From NCBI GenBank assembly GCA_964019425.1, contig OZ025788.1, positions 62,001 through 126,000 on the forward strand: a stretch of 64,000 nucleotides of DNA. The letters run 5' to 3'. Origin of the DNA: Flectonema sp. DT1601. Lineage: Eukaryota > Euglenozoa > Diplonemea > Diplonemida > Diplonemidae. The translations under genes and the position numbers were made by a program. Every line of letters begins with the position of its first letter. The stretch's first letter is position 1. The notes under the pieces were generated by a model, which saw nothing but the letters and a program-made list of their open reading frames with translations, was not told where the DNA came from and ran no database searches. Shown one piece after another: positions 50,629 to 61,228 of the stretch.

Positions 50629-53600
50629 TCAAGGAAGACCAATATAAGAAAGATGTTCCAAAGGCATTGAACTACTCGGACTCTCACTTCGAAGGCTTTC
50701 ACTGCGTCGAAGAGTTGCTGTGGTTGGTGGCTGGTAAGCTGATCTACGAGGTGAATTAACTCTCGGAGGGGATCCAACACCAAACTGACGCTGTGATGAC
50801 ATCGATAACCTGGGTGATCTCGTTCTCTGAGGTGAGTTGTATGATCTCCCACTTCTTATCTTTCGATATGACGGTGAAGGTGATCCCGACAGAGTTGGAG
50901 GTCCACTTGAATTCTTTGTTTGCGGAGATATCTTTAATTGATCTTGTTGAGAGTACGATGCGACATGTGTGTGTGATGTCTCAGAAGCTTTCCAAGCACC
51001 CAACACTGCACGTCTTAAGTTATCTAACCACTCAGTTCTTTCACCAACAGTAGCTGCACAGAATCGATGTTTACCACCCTTTGATAATTCAACATAAAAT
51101 CCAAGTTGTTGATAACGGTTAACAGGAGGAGGTGTTGCTCCGTCCGCGAAGAGCTCAACTTCAACAGCAACGATGTTTGCTAATCGAATGCTGTGGACTT
51201 GAGGACCACCAGATCTTCTCGGATCAGTGTTACTGAATAGAAGTTGTCCTCGTTCTTTATCTAACCAAACATATTTCTGATGCCAAGTACCACCACCTTG
51301 CCAATCTGATAGAGACATTAACATCCAACCATCACAAGGTTGTGGTTTTGGATGAACCATATCCCAGAGATGTGAAATAAGACTCTGAGCCCATTCTAAT
51401 TCAATATGTCGTTTACCTTCAGCATGTGAGTAGAGTAATCGAAGAACGTCCGCTTCGAAATTCTCCATCATTAAGATGCTACATTGTTGATATTGATCAT
51501 CTCGTTGTCTTTGAAGATGTTTTACAGTTCTCTGTAACTCGTCAACCTTTTCTTCTTCAAGAGAGTATAGTTTTTTCAACATATCCATTTGATTCGATAA
51601 GGCTATCCTTGTTCCTGCTAAGGCAGGTCCTTGAACGTACTCACTCGCAATCCTCCACATCCTCGCGTGGTGCTCTTCGACTATTTTTTGTCTCTCAATT
51701 ATTTCAACGAGTTGAAAATGACTTCTTGCAATCTGTTTTTTTTTTTTTTTTTTTTTCATTCCGATTGTCCAACCTGATATAGTAAATTACACACCAGTTG
51801 CGCACGAGCATCTTTCTCATAGTGTTCTTCTCGCAGTCTTGCGATATCTTCGTATAAATAAAAAGACGGTCTCTGAAGCATGTACTTTCTTATAGCTAGT
51901 ACTCTATCACCTCTGTGGTCTGAAGCCCAAAGCCTCCATTTATCGTAGAGGACTTGGTGTCTCAGACGATCATTTTGCTGAAATGTGGTGTCAGCCGCGC
52001 GGATTCTCTGTCGATTGAACTTCTTCCACAGAACCCACAATCGTAACTTATTATAATATCGAGAACGATCTGCCCAAGGACATAATGTAAGTAATTGAGT
52101 GTCTCCCAGTAAAAATGAGTAAGCATTTCTTGATCTGGCCAGCACACGTTGAAGAGATTTATATTTATCCTGCATGTTGCTAACAGCTCCCCTTTCAAGT
52201 GTTGAGGCTGTGTCATTTGCGACTTGTCTCAGTTCAGCTCGAAGCCAAATTCCTTGATATTCCCTTCTACCTCTTTCTTCAGCTTCCAAAAGTAGTCTAC
52301 CAGCAGATTCCAGCCGCTCAACAGCGTTCCTTTCACTTATAAAATAACGATTCTTCCAATGGTAGACCTGGGCTTCTGCGCGACACCAGAGAGTGAAATA
52401 TTCTCGTTTTCCACGTTCTTCACCTTCGATGGCTGTTCGGCGAGCTTCCTCTAAAAGTTCGATATCATTTCCCATGTGAGTTTCGATTAGCTGTTGCAGA
52501 TGATGTGTTCTGTCAGTAGCTGTCGATGCGAGTTCTTCTTTCTCTGCCAAGGCTTGCTCTGCTTGTTGACGACGTAGGGCTGCTTGATTAAGAGCACTCT
52601 GAAGTTCGTCGTTTTTAAGTTCTAGTTCAGCAAGAGCCTGTTTGTATCTTGAGGACTCGTCAATAGCTTCACTTACCTCATTAGTCAGATTATCGATATC
52701 CTTTTTATCTTGTGTTCGACCAGTTTCACTTTCTCTTTTTAACTTTTCATTTTCAGAACGAAGTTTTCCTAATTCATCTTCAGCGTCTTTTCTTTTTACA
52801 ACAGCTTGATCAAGTGCAGCTTGCATGGCCTGGAGTCTTTTATCGGCCGCTTTTAGCTTTTCTTTTTTATCATTTCCTTCGTCGTTTTTTTTTCCAACTA
52901 TTTCTCGGAGTTGATCGACTTCACGTTCCAAGTCAGATCTCGTTTTGTCGAGTTCAGCTTTTTTATCCTTCAAGTCTGCTTCGTTCTTATCGAGGGATGC
53001 TTTTGTCGTTTGGAGTTGTTCTGTTTTGGTGTCGAGTTCTTCCATAATACTTCCCATGGCTTCACGTTCTTTTGCGAATTGTTGTTTTAGTTCTGATAAT
53101 TCATCGCGTTCATCATCGGGTATGTCAGTTGGAAGATTGTGTACAATACCAGCTTTACTAAATAGAGTTCCAAGGTAAGCTAATAAAGTTGGTAGATCTG
53201 TATCAGGGATGTGTGCTAGGCCTATTCTCCAAGGCTTTGACCTGAGAAGTCGCTTCTCTCTGTCGTATCTCATCTGGTTTGGTTCGCCTCTGACAACACC
53301 ATTAATACAGAGGTTTAATTTACCTTTTGCGTTTAGTAGCATTCGAACGGCATCGCCGTCTGAATCTCCGAATTCAACGGCTTCTTTTTTAGTTGTTTTT
53401 GATAAGTCTTTTAGACACCACATGTCTCCTTCAGATCTTCCAGATCCGAGGTTTTCTCTTCTGGTCATAATGAGAGCATTTGATAGACAGACGGTGGTGA
53501 GGTCTTGGTATTCCCATCCTGCTTTGGAATTTATTCTTTCTCGTTTTAAATCTTCTTCCATTTGGACGAGTCTCAAATCTCCGCTTGTCCTGGTCTTTGG

Positions 53601-53771
53601 AGGTCTTGCTGGTGGCTTAGAGTCTTTGTCTCGCTCTCCATCACTTGATGATGCCCTGCTTTTACCTCCTGTTCTAGATCTTACATCGCCATCTGAAGAC
53701 TCCGGGGCTTTGCTCTTACCCCGTAGTCTGCCTAGCATTGTGTGTTGTTGGTGTTGGTGTTGCTTAACCAA
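50629..53771 (-). CDS. Coiled-coil protein with C-terminal PH domain
   Basis: Two exons: 51774-53771 and 50629-51732, phase 0 across a 41-nt intron that is mostly a run of 21 A before CAG; 1033 residues. The head is Ser/Arg/Lys-rich. Residues about 65-215 look like a folded PH-like module. About 225-420 is a long charged coiled coil (Lys/Glu/Leu heptads), then a helical region to about 790. About 805-910 is a PH domain: GWMLMSLSDWQGGGTWHQKY, a central VEVELFADG strand, and ERTEWLDNLRRAVLGAW. PH domains bind phosphoinositides or proteins. The C-terminal 100 residues are Ser/Arg/Pro-rich with S-P sites. Likely a membrane-cytoskeleton linker. Confidence 0.82.
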
Positions 53772-54173
53772 CAGCTGTTTTAATAAGAAATTTCAGGATG
53801 TAAAATCACAGTATATAAAGTAATTACTGTCACAGTCAGGTTTCATATTGCTGTCAAAACAAGTGGGGTGTGTTAAAGCTTTTCTCAGGATATATAACTT
53901 TTTTCCGAGTATGATAAAAAATGACACTAGTCTAAACCTCCGAATACTTCCTCTTAAAAACTTTGCTGGTTTACTTTACTTTTTTTTATTGTTTTCGTTT
54001 ATTATTTTATTAATTTTTTCTTTTCATTTTCATTTTCATTTTTTTTTTATTTATTTTTTTTTCTTCCATTTCTCCCTTTACTTTTTTTTTTTTTTCGTTT
54101 TGTTTTGTTCTTGTTTCAAAATAAACGAAAGAACCCCTGGGCAGCATATTGTCTTCAGTAGTTACCAACAAAA

Positions 54174-54207
<34 letters not shown>

Positions 54208-54942
54208 TAGTAGCTTTCCTTTTCTAAAAGAGTCAAAGGAAAAAATAAAAGAAAAACAAAAAAAAAAAAAAAAAAGAAACTGCGCCCCCAGCATGTACGA
54301 AGGTAGTCAGGTATTAGATGATTCTCGTTTTACTTAATTTTTTTTTTTTTTTTTTTTTTTTTTTCCCATTCTTATTTCCTCTCCTCCACGGGCAAGGATT
54401 GAGGTATCCAGGGCATCAAGTCTTGGTGCACACTGTTAAGTCTGGTTAGGGAAAAAACGTGAGATATGAGGGACTCAGAACAGCACGAAACCAATGCGAG
54501 AAAAACGGTAGCCCAAATTAATTTAAGATAATAGGGAAGAGAATAAGGGATGAGGGGAAAAAAGAGGGGGGAAAAAGGGGGACCTGGCTCACAGGTTATG
54601 CTATGCTATAAATAACTGCCTGTCTACGTCAGGAGATTAATTTTTTTTTTTTTTTTTTAAAAAAAGGAGGGGGAAAATAATTAACTTATTTTTTTGAAAT
54701 ACCAAGCCAGAGATCTTGACCGCTATCTATCCAGACCCCCTCAAAAAAAAAACAAAAAAAAAAAAAGAGATGCTATGAAGTAAAGAAAAAAAAAGATGAC
54801 CGTTTTTTTTTTTTTTCCCCTCTTCAGTTTCCACACGACTATGCCTCATCATCAGAAGAGTCCTGTGTGTGTTTTTTTGATTTTAACTTTTGTTTCGGAT
54901 GACTACCTGAATTAAATGCATAGTTAGACTTAAATTTAATAC
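53772..54942. other. Gene-free spacer with long A/T runs
   Basis: T-rich 53980-54110, A27-class run near 54177-54205, T-run 54340-54364. A block of mixed sequence at 54370-54640 has no recognised feature. At 54840-54905 the minus strand encodes a basic-then-acidic tail (KSKKHTQDSSDDEA) that may be the last exon of the next gene, but the phase does not fit the best donor. Confidence 0.45.
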
Positions 54943-55910
54943 CTCAACAAGTGGACCAGCTCTGCTGAATGCAGCATAGCCATCCTCAGCGAAGGTACTC
55001 TTCGGGGATCTGGCAGGTGGTTCTCCGTCAGGCGGCATCGGTTGGTGCGGCTGCACATACTGAGTTTAGTTGTTGTTTTTTTGTTTTTTTTTTTCTTTTG
55101 AAAATAAAATCACAAATCCGTGGTTACTTTCCGTTATTCTTTTTTTTTTCCTCCTCCCTGAAACTAAACCAAACTAACTTGAAAAAGCAACTTGTCGGCA
55201 ACAAGAAAGCAGCTTTTCCTCAGATTCAAAATAATCTTACACCGCATTACACAACAGACAACGTCTCACCCATCAACACTGGGCTAGATGACGGGAATCC
55301 CTCATCAGGCAGGAGAAGAAAATTAAAACTTCACATTCGAGGATATCACAACCCTAAAAAAAGTTAAAACAAACCTGTCCAGTTTGATCAACTGAAGCGT
55401 TGACTAGGTACTGAGCGGACATGCCACCAATTCCGAGAATACCAGCAGCTGTTGGAACCATTGATTGAGGGAACGGTATTCCGTATGAAGCCTGTGGGTA
55501 CATCAACCCAGTTGGCATTTGAGCCTGTTGGGCTTGAGCTTGTGCCTGAGCTGCTGCTGCAGCTGCTCCCCAGTCGTGCATAAACTGCGGATATTGGAAT
55601 TGCTCCATGGCCTGTTATGTTATTAATTGTTTAAAAGAAATCATACAAAAAAATTAAAAAAATACCACATACATCTTCAATAATATGATCACGGTTAAAT
55701 AACGTTGTAGGCTCAAGAACATGTCTCTCATCGAGTGTGACGGATGTCAACATCTCACTTGGTGTCGAAGTTGGATCACGCATTGCATTCCATAAATGTG
55801 TCATGAGATCAACTCGTGCTCTTAATAAAGAGAAGCATCCACCCATCGAATCTTGTGTCTGTTCCTGAAGGTAATTTACAAAAGATACGTCATCCATGTG
55901 TTTGTGTTGT
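54943..55910 (-). CDS. Spliced 3' exons, probably the end of the DEAH helicase gene
   Basis: Three phase-0 joined exons: 55673-55910 (or starting at ATG 55897), 55375-55611 and 54943-55059, with introns of 61 and 315 nt. The first encodes HMDDVSFVNYLQEQTQDSMG and a helical module. The second has an Ala/Gln-rich run then Pro/Tyr/Gly-rich sequence. The third gives YVQPHQPMPPDGEPPARS. The acceptor before 55910 (gaag) has the phase needed by the helicase donor at 56721, giving L-D-F-R-Q-H-K-H, so this is probably one gene with the helicase. A separate gene starting at 55897 is the alternative. The true stop is unresolved. Confidence 0.55.
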
Positions 55911-56677
55911 CTTCGATGCTTGAGAGCTGATACACAGTTGCAGAATTGTGTTCTGTTTATTTTTATTTTATTTTTTTTTCAAACTTTTCTTTAAAATAAC
56001 AAAAAAAATCAGAATTGAGTTCTTCCGAGGCGCAACAAGGTAAAGTTTTTAATAGAGGAGATGGTAACCAAAAAGGAAGGGTGCAGAAGGGTCAACAGGG
56101 AAGCCCTCTGCAACTCAGACACATACCACCACCTGATGGAACACCGTCTTTGACTATTGAGTTAGGGCAGTGAGACTTGAAGATCTCCTGATGAAATTCA
56201 AGGGGAAACAATGCCTGTTTCCTTGCTGTGCAGCAGATATCAAGAAGATGAAAACTTGCAGAATCAGTTGGTATTCAACTGATAAGCTCCAATGTGACTC
56301 AGCAGGGCTACAGGATGTGTTGGAGCAGGTGGTATACATTTAATATCAAAGATGTTGATAAATAGAACAACTATGTTACCACAAGATGATCTTGGTTTTC
56401 TCAGACCCAACTGTGGGAATAGACGGAGGACATCCGCCGCAGACAAGATAAAGTTCATTAACATTTGCAGGAACGCGGCCATGGTACGACTGATAAATTC
56501 GGCCGAACCAACACCAGTGGTTGACCTAGAAGACGAGTGGACTCGGACTGTCAACAAGGAGAGCCAGTGTCGCTATAGGCCTCCCCAATGTGTGTGTAGT
56601 ACTGTGTCTTGATGACTGTATCCATCATTATACTTTTAAGACTACAAAATTTCTCAGATAGAATTCCGTCGTCTTCT

Positions 56678-56716
<39 letters not shown>

Positions 56717-56721
56717 CAAAC
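55911..56721. other. Presumed helicase intron with a GC-richer island
   Basis: If the helicase joins the exons at 54943-55910, this is an 811-nt intron. It includes A31 (56683-56713) and a mixed-composition island (56050-56640) with plus-strand frames that look protein-like. Confidence 0.4.
56352..56612 (+). CDS. Possible plus-strand small ORF (weak)
   Basis: 86 codons from ATG 56352, ending CRYRPPQCVCSTVS. The translation has balanced composition (DKIKFINICRNAAMVRLINS, then VVDLEDEWTRT) unlike the Phe/Lys frames of spacers. A neighbouring plus-strand frame (about 56170-56342) is also protein-like. It would be the only plus-strand gene here. A decayed mobile-element piece or an RNA gene are alternatives. 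No family recognised. Confidence 0.25.
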   Translation: MLINRTTMLPQDDLGFLRPNCGNRRRTSAADKIKFINICRNAAMVRLINSAEPTPVVDLEDEWTRTVNKESQCRYRPPQCVCSTVS

Positions 56722-59390
56722 CTGAAATCGAGTACGATAGCAGCAGCGTTCGCAGGACAACGAATACGACGAGTAACGCCATTAATAGTAACTCCGAATG
56801 CTCTGTAAGTACCTTGAGCATCCTCCATGAGAGATGAACTATATCTTACAACAGGATACAACATGGTCAGTAAAAGTAGGAAATTACTTGAAGCCATAGT
56901 CTGTTGAACTGATACATTATTCCTACCTTCACTAACTGATACTGTGACTGGTACAACTACCTGTCCTAATCTCCAAGGGCAAACTACTGAAGGGATGTGA
57001 TGGTCGGGGTAGGTTTCATTTCTTTGTAAGAATAGAGGTACACCACTTTCTCTTTGTTGTCTTCTCGATTCGTTTCTAACCTGTCTTACCTGAACAGCAT
57101 TACTGCTATAGGTTGCACAGATCAACCATAAAATGATCGGTTGATGAACTTTCAATTGTTTTTGTAAACTAACAGCGTCAGTAATTCCATCCTCAGATGT
57201 GATGTAAGCTTGGCATGGAAAGTACGCTCTAATCTCATTGTGAAGATGAACAACCAATTCATCAATAGCGACAAGTCTTTCAAGGGAGACGCACATTTCT
57301 TCAGACCAATTAGTGACTTCTTCGTGAGCAAGACAACGTCTTTTCCATTCTAAATAAACAACAACACATGCGATTAAATCGGATTCGGATGTTCTGCAGA
57401 AGAATTCAAGAGATCTGTGAGTTCGTTCTTTTGATTGCGCTGTGGCTTCAAAAGAACCTCCTGGGACTTCAGAGTCTTCGAACGTCTGAGGAGAAACCGT
57501 GACAAACGGGATTGCTGTTTGTACGATCGCAGCACAAATCATTGTAAGCGTTTCTAAGCCCAACACTAGTCCGTAGAATACTAACGATCCGGCTTGTGTT
57601 CCAACAGGTAGTCTCTGAAGTATTAATCCCATAAAGGTTGGAGCATATCTAGCTGTGTCTTTTGCTAATTCAGGATTACAGTCAGCCGCTGATTCCATGA
57701 TATCCTTCGACCAAGCGAGAGTACCATCCTCGACATGTGACGGCATTATCGCTCCGATTTCAAGCAACGCTCGAATCGATATCCGCAATGACTCTTCTAA
57801 TGGAGGTCGTTTACAAAGTGAAAACAACGAATTAGGACTCGCACAAATATGTAATAAGTGAAGTGTCAAATCATCCAAACGAGAATGACAGATTGGAGGT
57901 GTTGGATAATCTTCTAACTGCTCAGCGTATTCTTGTGGGAGAAGTGAGAAATAAAACCCTTGCTGAGTTCTACCAACCCGACCTTGTCTCTGAGAAGCCG
58001 ATCCCTTACTAGTCCATTGCTGTACTAATTGAGGGTATAAGATTGTTGAGGGTTCTGAATTATCAATATAAGGTCGTTTGACTAGGCAAGTGTCGATTAC
58101 AAAAACAACATCTGGAAGGGTTACCGATACCTCGGCAACGTCAGTCGCCAAGTAGATCTTTTGCTTTTCAGATACCTGTTGAGATATTTGCTTTTGAATC
58201 CAACTGAGTTCGACGCTACCATGCCAAGGAATAGCATGAAGGCGATCACCCATTGTAGTCATCAACCACCTCCTCATCTTTGATACAGCTGCTCTTCCAG
58301 GAAGAAACACAAGGATGCTATGAGACAACTGAGACTCTGCCACTAATAGTTTTATCAACTGCTGGCATATGTACATTCCATTATCGTTCATTTCTGGGTT
58401 TACAACAGTTTGCTTGAAAGTTGGTGGTCTTCTCAACGCACTTCCAGTTAGTAATGAGGCTTCTTCTAAGTGGTAGTTATGGATTACGTATCTTTGTTTA
58501 TCGTTGCTGTATAGGCCGACGCTTAAACCAGAAAAGTATGATTCCCATTGCTCTGTATTGATAGTTGCACTCATGAGGATTAGTTTGTATCCAGTGTGTT
58601 TACCTCGGGGTTTTTGTAGGAGAAGTCGAAGTAGGGCAACCAGAACTTCAATTTCAGGTTGTCTTTCATGGAACTCATCAATGATGATGTGACTGAAAGG
58701 TGGAGCCATTCGACTATTTAATAATTGTAATAATAATGTGTAGCTCGTCATGTACCATAGTCGAGTGTGTTTACTTCCTCTGCGATCTCCTCGAATCCAA
58801 TATCCGACATCACTTTCACCAACAACACCACCACACATTCCAGCAACAGTTTCAGCAAGACGGATGGTTGCTGTTCGTCGAGGCTGTGTTGTTACAACTC
58901 TGTGGTCCTGATGAGCTTCCATGATAGCTTTTGGTACTAATGTACTCTTACCTGATCCAGTTTGTGTATTTATAAAAGTCACGTCATGTTTTTCTATAGT
59001 GTTAATAATCTCTGGTAACTCCAAGCTGTCAACATCAGCAGGAGAATACGTAGTCTGCCTCTGATTAGTCAACCTCTCTTTAAAAGAAGATGTAATTTCT
59101 TCAGCACTCGGTAATTCCGATGGTGGTTGATAAACCATTAACGGTTCATGATTCTTCTTATTGCTATTTCTTCTTCCATCATCTGTTCGTCTCCTAAACA
59201 GTAATGATCCCCTTGATGGTGCAGGAGTATTAGAAGGTGTAGTCAACTCATCGCCAGGCTCATTATTATCAACTGAGCTTCGAGTCTCTGAGGGGTGGGG
59301 ACTCTCATCTCTTTGCCTTACTGGAGGATCCATTTGTATTGTTTGGTCTGGCAGGTCGTGAGCCTGCTTGCCATCTCCTTCTGGCATCAC
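56722..59390 (-). CDS. DEAH-family RNA helicase (DHX-type), main exon
   Basis: 890 codons from ATG 59390 to a splice donor (L-D-F-AG|gtttgt) at 56721. The head is Pro/Asp-rich and disordered. Motifs: I, NTQTGSGKST (about 146); Ia, TTQPRRTAT; II, I-I-D-E-F-H instead of D-E-A-H (about 240); III, S-A-T; then ATDVAEVSVTLPDV; VI, QRQGRVGR (about 467). The winged-helix/ratchet region and an OB-like C terminus follow (FGVTINGVTRRIRCPANAAA). It unwinds or remodels RNA-protein complexes, 3' to 5' in this family. Without splicing, the frame runs into poly-Phe and stops at 56676, so that end is artificial. Exact orthologue unclear. Confidence 0.85.
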
Positions 59391-60900
59391 AACCCTGAAA
59401 GGAGGAGGGGGTAAATAAAAGTTTTTTGTTTCAATTATTATAATAAATTAATGAATTCGATGTCTCGATGTAGTTCAGTTGGGGATGTTTTTTTTTCTTC
59501 TTTTTTTTTTTTTTTTTCAATTCATCTCTTTTCTCTGATCATTTTTTTCTTTTTTTTTTTTTTGCTCTTTTTTTTTTTTTCATCAAATGATGATTGAAAA
59601 AAAATAGTGGTGACGATATCCTTTTTTTTTGATTCAGTGCGTAAGTGTGTAGTAATTCTATTTTTTGTTGTTGTTGTTTTTTTTTTTTTTTTTTTTTGGG
59701 AGAAGAAAAAAAAAAAAAAAAACAGAATTCACACACAAACACTGAAGCAATCATTCCCAAGAACACTACGCACTTACCTACATAGGAATCCCACAAAACA
59801 AACGGAAAATATGATAATTTTTTGCTTTTCTTTTTTTTTTTTTATTCCTCCGAGTGACGACGATAAGAGAATCCTTGCCAGTCAAACAAGAAGAAAAAAA
59901 AATAATAATAAATATAAAAAAGAAAATAACCCCCCCCCACCATCCCAAACCAAGGGGTGCGGGGGGGAAGCTACAAGATCACTTTGGGAAATCGAACAGG
60001 CACACTACTGTAGACGGAGAAAAAGAAAAAGAAAAAAAAAGGTGCTTGAAAATGTAAGACAACGCAACTGAAATGAAGAATGCAATGTTTTTTTTTTTTT
60101 TTTAAGTTTGCTCTCTTTTTCTTTTTTTTTTTTCATTCAAAACATTGCGCACCCTTTTTAAAAAAAAAAGGAAAAAAAATAGAAAAGTTATAATTCTCGT
60201 GATTAATTTCTCGATTTTAGAAAATTAAATTATTTTTTGTTTTTTTTTTTAATTTTTCTTTTTTAAATTATATATAACAGGTTTTGTAAAGAGTGTGATA
60301 ACAGAAAAAGAAGAGAAAAAAAAAAAAAAAGATCCATGACACGTATGATGAAATAGTAAACTTATGGCAGTAAAAAGAGCCATCTTTTTCTTCCTCTTCT
60401 TCTTTTTTTTTTTTTTTTCGGTTCTTGTAATACTAAATTGTTGTTTTTTTTTTTTTTAAAAAAAATTAAAAAAAAAGGTGTGGGAGGAAATAAACCAGGG
60501 AGAATGACGAAAGGGTAGAAAGGGTAGTAAAACTTAATAAGAATCAAGCATTGAGGAACCTCACACTGACGAGCAGAGCCTGGAAACATGCAGAAACAAA
60601 AATAGCCAAAATACACATCAGCTGACCCTCGGGCATGTGGCGGAACCTCAAGGGATGTCAGCTTGCAAGGACACTGTTTTTTGGAGTGGTGGCATTTATA
60701 GCTCACAACCTTCGTCATTTGCTTTGAATAACCATTCACAATAATTCTTATCCAATGAAACCATACTGCGCCAGAGTGAGACTTGCGGAGCTCAGCTCAC
60801 TCTTTAAAGAAAAAGACGTTTTGGGGAAATGTTTTTGGTGTGTTTTTTTTTTTTTTTTTTTTTCTTCTTTTTTTTTATGTTTATTTTTTTTTCCCCCCTC

Positions 60901-60934
<34 letters not shown>

Positions 60935-61228
60935 CCAAGGTGTTTCCCAGCTGGCAATAAGAAAAAAAAAGAAGAAAAAAAAAGCGGGAAAGACGGAGGG
61001 GAAAGGGAAAAAAAAGAAAAAACAGATGTGGCTGTTAACGCACACAAGCAAACACTGCTAATAGAATGCTGTTCTGGAGGCTGCCATGGCACCAAATTAG
61101 TTAAAACTGGGAGTTTCAACTTCAGACCAAAAGCGATATTCATATAATAGTAATGTTTTTTTTTTTTTTTTTTTTCTAAAAATGAAATTGGTTGAGCTGT
61201 CTTATTTAGAGAGCAGTTGATCGAATAC
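59391..61228. other. Gene-free spacer, extremely homopolymer-rich
   Basis: T and A runs of 12-26 throughout (for example 60909-60934). Two islands of normal composition: 60530-60780, whose minus strand encodes a Cys-rich stretch (YKCHHSKKQCPCKL, then VPPHARGS), and 61020-61140. Neither has a start, family or splice pattern that I can support. Confidence 0.45.

Noticed and set aside
54010-54337. Lys/Phe frames of 60-120 codons on both strands
   Set aside because: Homopolymer translation only.
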